A stretch of 64,000 nt of DNA from Thermoplasmatota archaeon (GTDB lineage Archaea > Thermoplasmatota > E2 > DHVEG-1 > B18-G2). The notes under the pieces were generated by a model that worked only from the letters and a program-made list of their open reading frames with translations, searched no databases and was not told the DNA's origin. Of this stretch, positions 53,842 through 61,932 are shown piece by piece (positions within the stretch are counted from its first letter, which is position 1; the number at the start of each line of letters is the position of its first letter). The stretch covers positions 1 through 64,000 of the forward strand of contig JAPDJO010000027.1 in NCBI GenBank assembly GCA_029259115.1. Direction: 5' to 3'. The position numbers were made by a program, and so were the translations under genes.

Positions 53842-54261
53842 TCACGCGATTTCTGGTCCCTCTCTCTTTGGTGGTTTTCCTATCTTTATTTGTGGAAGAG
53901 GAATAGGTGGAGGTAGATTAAGATCTCGAGCTATGAATACTGCCTCGGTTAGGCAAGCATGTATTATTGCATTATGCACAGTCGTAGCGACATTGTCCGG
54001 CATCTTTCTGGATGTCTTCCATGCGTCTACCAAGTCTTTGATGTTTTTATCTTCAAATATTAAGTTTCCTTCCATTCTTATTATACCAACAGATCCATAG
54101 TTTGCCGCATATTGAAACTCTATGTTTGAGGTGTTTTCGTCATTTAGAGAGATATTTACCACTGTAACGTTGTGATCTATCCTGAGGGGTCTAGGAATCT
54201 GATTTGGCTCCGTATATCTCCTTGCCTCTATAGATCTCAATCTTATCGTCCTTACGGGCAT
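53842..54261 (-). CDS. Conserved archaeal protein of unknown function
   Basis: 139 residues. A beta-rich N-terminal half (IEARRYTEPNQIPRPLRIDHNVTVVNIS, EFQYAANYGSVGIIRMEGNLIF) leads to a helix (DLVDAWKTSRKMPDNVATTVHNAIIHACLTEAVFIARDL) and a proline-rich tail LNLPPPIPLPQIKIGKPP. The beta-sheet-then-helix shape with an NYGSVG turn loosely recalls SecB-type chaperones, but I cannot assign it. It is upstream of pyrH in a probable two-gene operon. Confidence 0.6.
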   Translation of the reverse strand: MPVRTIRLRSIEARRYTEPNQIPRPLRIDHNVTVVNISLNDENTSNIEFQYAANYGSVGIIRMEGNLIFEDKNIKDLVDAWKTSRKMPDNVATTVHNAIIHACLTEAVFIARDLNLPPPIPLPQIKIGKPPKREGPEIA

Positions 54262-54343
54262 GCCAGCTTAAATGATTTTACAGGTTTTTAACTCTTTACA
54301 GAAAAATAGATAAAGAGAGTTTCAATAAAAGCTTTGGAGAGAC

Positions 54344-55078
54344 ATGAGGTCTATAGTGTTTGTAGGAATATTGACATTCATATTGCTGCTGACCTTTCAG
54401 AGCTACGCTTTAGAGATAAAGAGCTATGATATATCTATAGAACGGGAGAATAATGGCTATAGAGTTAGCGAGCAAGTATCTATTGAAAAAGACAATGATA
54501 CAAACATTCTTATCTGGTTGCAAAAAGAGGCAAAAGATATAGACATAAAGATAAACGGAAGCAAGGCAAACTTCTCTGCATCAGGAACCCTTTACATTAT
54601 TAATCTCACAAACTCTAAAGAGTTAGAGATTTCCGTAAATTATAATCTTCCCGGATCTACAGGGAAATTTATAAAGCAGGTGTTGTACAAGTGTAAAGAA
54701 TTCTCCGCAAAGCTTGATGGCGAAATAGTCTATCAAGGTATGAATCTCAGTGAAGGAAACTACATATCGTTCTCGATAAAAGAAAAGATTATAGAGAAAG
54801 AGAACTACTACATGTATACGACTCTGATTCTACTCTTGATATTAATAATAGTCTTTGCGTACTCCGTTAAAGGTAAGAAGAGGAAAGAGAAAGAACTCTC
54901 AGCATCTCCTGAATTGTTAAGAGCTAAAAAAGATCTGCTTATGAATGCCCTGAAAGAGATTGAAAAGAGATACAGAGCAAAAGAGTTGAGTGAAGAAATT
55001 TACAGTAAGTTAAAAGAAGATTTCAAGAGAGAGGCTGTCAACGTTGTAAGGAGACTAGAGGAGATTGAAAAGGATTAA
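54344..55078 (+). CDS. Membrane protein with ectodomain and cytoplasmic coiled tail
   Basis: 244 residues. A signal peptide (MRSIVFVGILTFILLLTFQSYA) precedes a beta-rich ectodomain of about 130 residues with several NxS/T sites. A transmembrane helix follows (about 157-174, YTTLILLLILIIVFAYSV), then a basic stop (KGKKRK), then a helical tail PELLRAKKDLLMNALKEIEKRYRAKELSEEIYSKLKEDF similar to SHOCT-like or coiled oligomerisation units. The fold of the ectodomain is unknown. The stop interlocks with that of the convergent RFC gene. Confidence 0.65.
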   Translation: MRSIVFVGILTFILLLTFQSYALEIKSYDISIERENNGYRVSEQVSIEKDNDTNILIWLQKEAKDIDIKINGSKANFSASGTLYIINLTNSKELEISVNYNLPGSTGKFIKQVLYKCKEFSAKLDGEIVYQGMNLSEGNYISFSIKEKIIEKENYYMYTTLILLLILIIVFAYSVKGKKRKEKELSASPELLRAKKDLLMNALKEIEKRYRAKELSEEIYSKLKEDFKREAVNVVRRLEEIEKD

Positions 55079-56457
55079 AATAAGCTCTTCTGCTCTATTT
55101 TTCTCTCCTTCTGCATCTCCCCTTCCTTCTTTTCTTCAGCTTTATAAAGCTTCTCCACAACGGTTTCATCTTGAAGTATATAAAGCATCTCTTCTTTGCT
55201 CAAATCTAGCACAAACATCAAACTTCTGGCAAGATTTTCGTCTTTTCTCATCATTTTACAAATCATGTCGAAAAACTCATTTGCTTTCCTTTTGGAACAG
55301 TGAATGAATTTTGATATCTTTCCAAGAATGCTACTTCTCAGATCCCTACTTTCTTTGCTAGACTTCATCTCTATAAGCCATGATGGAAAATTGTATCTCG
55401 GCTGAACTGGGTAAAACCTCCTTTTAGCAACTGCAACGCCGCCTGCCATAAGATCTTGAGCGTATCCCCAGAGTACAAATGATCTAGTTCTTCTCGCTCG
55501 ACCAAGAAAAACATCAGCCCTTGATAAATTCTCGTAAGCATTTGCCAAATCGCTTGCATCTAAATACTCATATGGAACATTCTCAGCGATCCATAAGATC
55601 AGACTTTCTGGATCCTCATCCGAGCTTTGTATGGATCTATGTATGCTGGAGATATTTCTGGTTTTGAATATTTCTCTTAGCACATCAAAGATGTTTTGCT
55701 CCCTATCTCTGTAGCCCAAAATTCTTAGCATCTCTTTACTGATGTTTTTTCTTCCGGCAGATATTACCTGGAGATCTCTCACTGCTGACCTTATATCTCC
55801 TCTGCACCTCTCTGCTATATAAACTAAAACCTCACTATCAACATTTAATCCCTCAGATCTAGATATTCTCCTGAGATAATTAACTATCTCTCCAATCTTT
55901 ATTTTCCTTTCATCAAATCTTATTATCTCGCATAGGGTTCTGAGGGGTTCGCCTCCACCTTTTAAAAGTTCATAGATATCATTGACAATCAGTATTATGG
56001 GTTGCTTTGTCTCTTTTATGGTATCAACTATAGCTCTCTTTCCCCCTTTATCCAAAAGATTACCAGAAGTATCTTCGCTTGATCTTCTCTCATAAAGATT
56101 ATCCGCCTCATCCAAGATTATGAGTTTTCTTCTACCCCTTGTTGATTTTAGAAATTCTCCAGAATCTGAAAAGGTTTCATGGATAGCTCCATGGGTTGCT
56201 ATCTTTCTTATATTCTCAGCATTCCTGACATCTGATGCATTCATCTCTACAACTACCCATCCAAAATCGTTTGCTAGAGCCAGAGCTGCACTTGTTTTCC
56301 CTATGCCTGGTCTACCTGCTAGGATTACAGCTCTTTTGAGAGGTATTACTCCTTTATCCCATTCTTCTGCCCACTTTCTTAATCTAGATTTTGCCTGCTC
56401 ATTACCTACGACTTCATCGAGGGTTTTTGGTCTGTATTTCTCTGTCCAGTCTAGCAT
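55075..56457 (-). CDS. rfcL: Replication factor C large subunit
   Basis: 460 residues. The start at ATG 56457 is chosen because MLDWTEKYRPKTLDEVVGN is the family N-terminus. Walker A is GRPGIGKTSAAL and Walker B is LIILDEADNL. Lid, collar domain and a basic/acidic C-tail follow, ending IEQKSLF, a short PIP-box-like peptide for PCNA binding. With the small subunit it loads PCNA (encoded at 11878) onto DNA. Confidence 0.95.
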   Translation of the reverse strand: MLDWTEKYRPKTLDEVVGNEQAKSRLRKWAEEWDKGVIPLKRAVILAGRPGIGKTSAALALANDFGWVVVEMNASDVRNAENIRKIATHGAIHETFSDSGEFLKSTRGRRKLIILDEADNLYERRSSEDTSGNLLDKGGKRAIVDTIKETKQPIILIVNDIYELLKGGGEPLRTLCEIIRFDERKIKIGEIVNYLRRISRSEGLNVDSEVLVYIAERCRGDIRSAVRDLQVISAGRKNISKEMLRILGYRDREQNIFDVLREIFKTRNISSIHRSIQSSDEDPESLILWIAENVPYEYLDASDLANAYENLSRADVFLGRARRTRSFVLWGYAQDLMAGGVAVAKRRFYPVQPRYNFPSWLIEMKSSKESRDLRSSILGKISKFIHCSKRKANEFFDMICKMMRKDENLARSLMFVLDLSKEEMLYILQDETVVEKLYKAEEKKEGEMQKERKIEQKSLF

Positions 56458-56536
56458 TCGTTTTAATCCAAGCACAAACCAACTTTTAACCTTTTTCACG
56501 ATAATATTTTAAATGTCATTCCTCTTTTAAGACCAA

Positions 56537-56620
56537 GCGGGGATGGCCCAGCCAGGTACGGCGCAGGGTTGCTAACCCTGTGGGCGTATGCCCTCGTGGG
56601 TTCAAATCCCACTCCCCGCG
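56537..56620 (+). tRNA. tRNA-Ser (anticodon GCU), class II
   Basis: Acceptor GCGGGGA/TCCCCGC with discriminator G (56620). The anticodon stem is CAGGG/CCCTG with loop TTGCTAA (anticodon GCT). A long variable arm (GGGCGTATGCCC, a hairpin) and T arm GTGGG-TTCAAAT-CCCAC follow. The variable arm marks it as a serine-type class II tRNA. Confidence 0.95.
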
Positions 56621-56724
56621 CTCAGAAGTAAAAGAGTTAAAATTTAGAAAGTCATAAAAAGACTTAATATATTAATAGAAGAATTGAAAGGAACACTCCT
56701 CTATGAGGAGGGATTGGATTGGTT

Positions 56725-57000
56725 GTGAATAGCAGGAGATCTGAGATTGAGATTATTAGAGATATTCTCTCCTTATCTAAAGGAGGGGTAAAGAAAACAC
56801 AGATTCTTTATGGAACAAATTTGAGTTACACACAGTTGCAGGAGTATCTTTCTTTCCTTATAAAATCTGGAGCTATAGAAATTGTCAACTCATCTGATAC
56901 CAAAATATACAAAACAACTACCAAAGGTGTTGAGATACTCGAGGATATAAATAAGTTGATGAAGAACTTATCTACATCCTTATACACAGTAGAAGAATAA
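56725..57000 (+). CDS. Small winged-helix DNA-binding protein
   Basis: About 91 residues. SEIEIIRDILSLSKGGVKKTQILYGTNLSYTQLQEYLSFLIKSGAIEIV is an archaeal wHTH of the small single-domain type with a wing (KIYKTTTKGVEILEDI). The start is GTG 56725 (GAGGAGGGA about 10 bp upstream); TTG 56719 is an alternative. It lies just before the abundant-looking surface-protein gene and may regulate it; this is inference. Confidence 0.78.
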   Translation: MNSRRSEIEIIRDILSLSKGGVKKTQILYGTNLSYTQLQEYLSFLIKSGAIEIVNSSDTKIYKTTTKGVEILEDINKLMKNLSTSLYTVEE

Positions 57001-57092
57001 ACATCTATAGATCTGTTCTATATCTTTATTTCTTAATCATTAATAAGATGTGTAGGCATATGTCTTTAACGCAATTGGATTGGAGGTGGGAG

Positions 57093-57166
57093 GTGCCTTT
57101 TTAGAGGGCACACAACGACCCCTACTAAGTGATAACAGAGAATATGAACGTGGCCTACGGGCCAAA
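57093..57166 (+). promoter_or_regulatory. Structured leader of the surface-protein gene
   Basis: Two hairpins: GTGCC/GGCAC (57093-57097 with 57107-57111) and TGGCC-TACG-GGCCA (57153-57166), whose C(TACG)G loop is a UNCG-type tetraloop, exceptionally stable in RNA. Between the second hairpin and the ATG at 57194 is the ribosome site GGAGGTGA. Such leaders can stabilise highly expressed archaeal mRNAs. Confidence 0.5.
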
Positions 57167-57193
57167 GATAGAAAGTTTGGAGGTGACAGAAAA

Positions 57194-58393
57194 ATGAAAA
57201 CAAGTGTGTGGTTGGCAATAGCGACTTGTGCAATGATGGTAATAACAGCAATTCCTATAGCCTTAGCAAATGGATTTGACGGACCGATAAGCGAAGGTAA
57301 CGAAGCCGAATACCCATATACAACATCTATTGAGACAAGTGTGAATATAGCAGGTGGCGACGATCCTAATGGAAATGAACCACCTATAATAAAATGTAAG
57401 TGGGAATACGATCTTACTGTAGATCCAGATGGATGTGAGGGCATAGTTCCAGAAGGAACCTACGTACACGATGCCGACCCTAATGAAGAAGGGCTGCAAG
57501 TTGCTCCAGTACTCGAGGGTAATGTAAAGATAGGATTTTATGCGGTAGTCACAGATCCTCAGGGAGTAAATACAATAAGTGCAGTGTATGCCGATGTATG
57601 GCATCCTGATGGTACATTTAAATATCAGATAGAATTGGAGCCAGTCGGATTTTGCGACGATATGTATGATAAACAGGTAGCTCTAAGTCTGTGGGAACAC
57701 GTAACAGATGCGCATCCAGATTTAATAAAATTCAATGGATACGATGCCAATGAAATATACGATGAGTTGAACGAGGAGTTGGCATATATATACTATGGTG
57801 AAGCATACATAAGTTACTGTCAGCCTGGTGGATGGTACTATGTTGGAGTAAGAGCCGTTGATACCTATGGCGCATGGTGCGATTACCTCTACAATAAATT
57901 CTGGTATATACCAACAGCAGCAATAAGAGTGGACTTTAACAGCATAGACTATGGTACTGTTGTACTCTCCACTCCAAAGTGGGTTGGTGGAGATCAAGAC
58001 ATGAATACACCACAAAAACCCACGGTCAGGAATATAGGGAACACACCTGTTGAGCTCTATGTATGGCAAGATGACATGGGTTTCGGAAAAACAAACGGCG
58101 AGTGGAATGTTGAATTCGATGCCAGATTAGGTGCAGACGGAGATGTTGTAGTGTACGAACCGGAACAAACAGATGATGGAAAACTAGGTGTAAGAATACC
58201 CGGAGTATTGCCACTATGTACTACAGAGAAACTGGATTTCTCCATCCACGCAAAGAAAGGATTCCCAGATGTTGACTACAGTGGTGAAATGCATCTATAT
58301 GCATACATACATGGAACACCGCCATGGGATACGCCATCAGAGTACATAGAAACTCCACCCAATGGAGTGCCAGAGACATATGAAGGACCATAA
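57194..58393 (+). CDS. Secreted surface (possible S-layer-like) protein, 399 residues
   Basis: The start at ATG 57194 is set by GGAGGTGA 7 bp upstream; the frame stays open to 57080 but that part is leader RNA. A signal peptide (MKTSVWLAIATCAMMVITAIPIALA) precedes an acidic, beta-rich protein with PPIIKCKWEYDLTVDPDGCEG, DDMYDKQVALSLWEHVTD and VRNIGNTPVELYVWQDDMGFGK. It ends TPPNGVPETYEGP without an anchor. Low pI and a strong leader suggest an abundant exported protein. A transcription terminator-like T-run follows. Confidence 0.65.
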   Translation: MKTSVWLAIATCAMMVITAIPIALANGFDGPISEGNEAEYPYTTSIETSVNIAGGDDPNGNEPPIIKCKWEYDLTVDPDGCEGIVPEGTYVHDADPNEEGLQVAPVLEGNVKIGFYAVVTDPQGVNTISAVYADVWHPDGTFKYQIELEPVGFCDDMYDKQVALSLWEHVTDAHPDLIKFNGYDANEIYDELNEELAYIYYGEAYISYCQPGGWYYVGVRAVDTYGAWCDYLYNKFWYIPTAAIRVDFNSIDYGTVVLSTPKWVGGDQDMNTPQKPTVRNIGNTPVELYVWQDDMGFGKTNGEWNVEFDARLGADGDVVVYEPEQTDDGKLGVRIPGVLPLCTTEKLDFSIHAKKGFPDVDYSGEMHLYAYIHGTPPWDTPSEYIETPPNGVPETYEGP

Positions 58394-58431
58394 AGTATAA
58401 TAAGACACTAGGAGAAGCCTTTACCCTCACC

Positions 58432-58446
58432 ATTTTTTTATTTTTG
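58432..58446 (+). terminator. T-rich transcription terminator
   Basis: TTTTTTTATTTTT about 40 bp after the surface-protein stop is a typical archaeal intrinsic terminator tract. Confidence 0.55.
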
Positions 58447-58517
58447 GTTCATTAAATGGCAAAGAATATAAGAGGAGATCAATCATTGGTCTAATGACCG
58501 TAAAAGGGGGGTTTACT

Positions 58518-59741
58518 ATGAAAATAAGATGGTTAGAGTATTTCGCTGTTCCTTTGGTGGTTCTCTTAATTATTATAACGATTGCAAAAGGAGGGGGTCT
58601 TGGAGTTGCTCCCCCCTACATAACAGTAGATGCAGTAAGAGGAGGTATATATCAAAAGACCATTATCATTTACAACCAGAACGATTATAATATTACAGTC
58701 CTACTTAATTCTACAGGAGAGACAGGAAGTTGGGTTTCGTTTTACGAGCCAGACAATCTGAGCAGACCTATAGAGCAGACTTCTATAGAGAAAATGGATA
58801 AAAAGAACGTTATCATCAAAATAACCATTCCTGAAAGTGCATCTAATAAAATGTACGAAGGTACGATAGTCGTATCTTCTCAACCATCGGACGTTAACTT
58901 AAGTGGAAATTACACTTCAGTGAGTCTCAACCTTCCTATTATGCTATATATAAATGTAACAGGAGAGCAGGTGTTAAATATATCAGTACTCTCAATAGAC
59001 ATTGACAATGTTGAAGTTGGATTTCCACTAGAGATAAAGGTTCAACTTAAGAATACGGGAAATGTTGTAGCGACGCCACATATCAAAGCAATTTTTACTA
59101 AAGATAACATTTACATTGACAGTGTCGAGACTTTTTCGGAGCCGATACAACCAGATAGTATATACACTCATATTCTTCTGTTGAACACTACAGGTCTGCC
59201 GGCTGGAGAATATGTAGCTCACCTCAATATAACTTTAGAAGATAAAGTCGTCTACAAAGGGAATATATCTTTCAGCTTGTTTCCCAAAGGTACCTTTACA
59301 CGAAGTGGCGAGCTTATTGCTCTCGAACTAGAAGGGGAAAAGAAAAAGGAGAGTACCGTAAAAATATCTGCCATTTTCAAAAACACCGGCGAGGTAGATA
59401 CTCCAGCAAAATTTGTTGGAGAGATATACATAGATGATAAGTTGACAGATGCTATCGAAAGTGATGAGGTAATTGTGCCAAAACATTCTCAAGAAACATT
59501 GAATGCATACTATAAGATTCCACACCATGGAGAGTACATTGTGAAGGGTTATGTATTGTATGGAGGGAAAAAAACGGAAACTAAGGAGTTGAGATTCACT
59601 GTTGGAGAGACTAGATGGCTACCTAATAACCCAATCCTTTATATTTTGGGTACGATTTCGATGATTATTGCTGTTCCTATTATTTACACGTCATGGAAAA
59701 AAGGATATCTGAAAATCTCAAAGAACAAAAACAGAAAGTGA
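58518..59741 (+). CDS. Membrane-anchored CARDB/COG1470-type surface protein
   Basis: 407 residues from ATG 58518, preceded by GGGGGGTTTACT. The signal helix is YFAVPLVVLLIIITIAKG. The extracellular part has tandem Ig-like/CARDB domains (YITVDAVRGGIYQKTIIIYNQNDYNITVLL, FPLEIKVQLKNTGNVVATPHIKAIF, STVKISAIFKNTGEVDTPAKFVGEIY) as in archaeal COG1470 proteins. A C-terminal helix (PILYILGTISMIIAVPIIYTSW) and basic tail anchor it. First gene of the operon with the BNR protein. Confidence 0.72.
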   Translation: MKIRWLEYFAVPLVVLLIIITIAKGGGLGVAPPYITVDAVRGGIYQKTIIIYNQNDYNITVLLNSTGETGSWVSFYEPDNLSRPIEQTSIEKMDKKNVIIKITIPESASNKMYEGTIVVSSQPSDVNLSGNYTSVSLNLPIMLYINVTGEQVLNISVLSIDIDNVEVGFPLEIKVQLKNTGNVVATPHIKAIFTKDNIYIDSVETFSEPIQPDSIYTHILLLNTTGLPAGEYVAHLNITLEDKVVYKGNISFSLFPKGTFTRSGELIALELEGEKKKESTVKISAIFKNTGEVDTPAKFVGEIYIDDKLTDAIESDEVIVPKHSQETLNAYYKIPHHGEYIVKGYVLYGGKKTETKELRFTVGETRWLPNNPILYILGTISMIIAVPIIYTSWKKGYLKISKNKNRK

Positions 59742-59747
59742 GTCCAC

Positions 59748-61265
59748 ATGAGATTGTATTACCTTAGTTTCCTATCGTTGTTTTTTCTTGCGATAGTTGG
59801 AGTTTATACATACCCCTCTCAAGCAGTAACATACCTAACCCACTCAGATTGGGAGTTAAATGAAGCGCCATCCATCGCTGCAGAAGAAAATATAGTATAT
59901 GTTGTATGGAATTGTTGGCATAGTGAGTTTGAAAGTAAGATATACTGCACATACAGTACAGATCAAGGCAAGACATGGCGTAATGCAACTTGTTTATCCC
60001 CTAATTCACGCATAGCCACTTCTCCGAAAGTTGTTCTTATCAACAAGACTGCTCACATTGTCTGGAAAGAATTTTCGTATGGGTATCCTGAAATATTTTA
60101 TATAAACGGTACTTGGAAAAATTGGAGTAAAGCGTTGCAATTAACCTACGATAATCCTAGGAAGAATAATATATATGATGTAAATATAGGGGTAGCAGAA
60201 AACGATACAATATATCTAGTATGGAAAGATTATAGAACTGGATCTTCTGAAATTTTTTTCAAGAGACGGAATAATTATGTATGGGAGGAGGATAAGAGGT
60301 TAACCTATGACTACACACCTTCATATAATCCATCCGCAAGTTCGTATAAAAACAAGATATTTGTTGTATGGGAAGATTGGGGCCTAGGAACAAGAATATG
60401 TATGATGAAAAGTGAAGATAGTGGCGTAAGTTGGAGTGAGAAAGAATATTTGACTACCGATGGAGATAGCGAAAGACCAGATGTGGCGGTGGAAAAAGAC
60501 AATGTTTATATCACATGGAAAATGAAAATTGATGGTGATTCACGTATATGCTTTATCTCAAGTTACGATGGTGGAAAAACTTGGAATGACATATACACAA
60601 TTGCAAAGGGTAGTAACAATATAAATCCAAAAATCTCAGTCCACAACGATACTGTCGTGGTAGTCTGGCAAAGTAGAAAAGAAGATAGGTATGATATATG
60701 TATGAAGGTGAGTTTTAATAAAGGAAAGAACTGGAGTGATATTATAAACTTGACGAGAGGTTCTATCAATGCATATGATGTCAGTATATACCTCTCCAAC
60801 AACATACTTTATACTGTCTGGCAAGATTACCATGAGGCGAGCTACTCAGATATATGCTACGCGAGTTTTCATTTGGTCCAACTACCCATACCAAGCGTGG
60901 AAATATACATGGAGGATTATGATAGGATAACTGTAGATGTCTTTGCCAACAACATTTCATCCTCAGATGTCTCGACTTTAGGGTGCGTAGTCGAGTACAA
61001 AGATCGTGAGGGGAATTGGATTCCGATTAACGTATCGTTCTGTTCTAACCACTGGACAGGACATGTGAACGTTTCTAGTGAAATGGAAGATCTTGAATTA
61101 TATACATTCAGAGCTAAATTTGTAAACTCTGTAGGGATGGAATCCCCTTGGCAGTACGCAAATGTGCAATTAGAATCCAAAAATAAGGCACCATTCCTAG
61201 AAGTAGGTTTTGTCTTGTTGGTCATGATCTTAGTTTTATTCATCAGGAGTGTGAGAAAATTATGA
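59748..61265 (+). CDS. BNR/Asp-box repeat (sialidase-like beta-propeller) surface protein
   Basis: 505 residues. A signal peptide is present (MRLYYLSFLSLFFLAIVGVYTYPSQA). Asp-box motifs occur as STDQGKTW, SEDSGVSW, SYDGGKTW and SFNKGKNW, separated by VYVVWNCW-, HIVWKEF- and YLVWKDY-type strands, giving a six-bladed propeller like those of sialidases and photosystem-assembly factors. No catalytic Arg triad could be assigned, so ligand binding is safer than hydrolysis. A C-terminal Ig-like part and helix (VGFVLLVMILVLFI) follow. It is 6 bp after the CARDB gene. Confidence 0.75.
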   Translation: MRLYYLSFLSLFFLAIVGVYTYPSQAVTYLTHSDWELNEAPSIAAEENIVYVVWNCWHSEFESKIYCTYSTDQGKTWRNATCLSPNSRIATSPKVVLINKTAHIVWKEFSYGYPEIFYINGTWKNWSKALQLTYDNPRKNNIYDVNIGVAENDTIYLVWKDYRTGSSEIFFKRRNNYVWEEDKRLTYDYTPSYNPSASSYKNKIFVVWEDWGLGTRICMMKSEDSGVSWSEKEYLTTDGDSERPDVAVEKDNVYITWKMKIDGDSRICFISSYDGGKTWNDIYTIAKGSNNINPKISVHNDTVVVVWQSRKEDRYDICMKVSFNKGKNWSDIINLTRGSINAYDVSIYLSNNILYTVWQDYHEASYSDICYASFHLVQLPIPSVEIYMEDYDRITVDVFANNISSSDVSTLGCVVEYKDREGNWIPINVSFCSNHWTGHVNVSSEMEDLELYTFRAKFVNSVGMESPWQYANVQLESKNKAPFLEVGFVLLVMILVLFIRSVRKL

Positions 61266-61876
61266 AAAAGTTCGATTATATCATTATACTGATTTTTAGC
61301 ATCAGTATACTGATCTCCGCATACGTACTTACAAGACCAACGTATGTTCATTTAGTTTTTGAAGTAAAGGCAGCAGATGATGATGCACGAACGTTTATAA
61401 CTGGATTAGGATCCGGAAATGAAGATGGTAAATGGGCGGTGCTTCAGTTAAGTCCATCATACAGCTTTGGTCTTCGGTTCACTAATGTGACTATACCAAA
61501 GAATATCAAAATTAAAGATGTATATATAGAACTTTATAGCATAGGAACACCTGGTCACTCGCATCCAAATTGTAGGATATATGGTGATTTGTCAGAAAAT
61601 GCATCAAATTTTACGGTGAAAGGCGTCCTAGACATATGTGGTAGAAATTACACCAAACATTATGTGAGATGGAATGAAACTGTAGAATACGGTAAGTGGA
61701 TTAGGACGCCATCTATAACACCTGTATTGGAAGAGATTATAAAGAATGAGAGTTGGAATCCTGGAGATCCTATAGTGATACTATTCATAACGGAAGGGGT
61801 AAGAGGTTTTTCTGCCGCATTCCAGAATTTTGAGAATGGTTATCCCGCACGACTTCACATAATTTTTAAAGAATGA
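61262..61876 (+). CDS. Signal-anchored beta-sandwich protein (DNRLRE-like)
   Basis: 204 residues overlapping the BNR gene by 4 bp. An N-terminal hydrophobic helix (IIILIFSISILISAYVL) could be a signal peptide or anchor. The rest resembles DNRLRE/carbohydrate-binding-like beta sandwiches: SFGLRFTNVTIPKNIKIKDVYIELYS, then CRIYGDLSENASNF, VRWNETVEYGKWIRTPSITPVLEEI and VILFITEGVRGFSAAFQNFENGYPARLHIIF. It is probably a surface adhesion or glycan-binding partner of the propeller. Some NxS/T sites are present. Confidence 0.6.
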   Translation: MKKFDYIIILIFSISILISAYVLTRPTYVHLVFEVKAADDDARTFITGLGSGNEDGKWAVLQLSPSYSFGLRFTNVTIPKNIKIKDVYIELYSIGTPGHSHPNCRIYGDLSENASNFTVKGVLDICGRNYTKHYVRWNETVEYGKWIRTPSITPVLEEIIKNESWNPGDPIVILFITEGVRGFSAAFQNFENGYPARLHIIFKE

Positions 61877-61932
61877 ATATTAAGTAAATTATATAAGCTC
61901 CTATATTATTAGTAGCTACTGGGAAAATATAG

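Noticed and set aside
57080-57193. Extension of the 399-residue surface protein to 57080
   Set aside because: The added residues are not signal-like, overlap stable hairpins, and a strong GGAGGTGA site sets the start at 57194.
59748-61265. Calling the BNR protein a true sialidase
   Set aside because: Asp boxes define the fold only; the catalytic Arg triad, Tyr and acid residues could not be identified.
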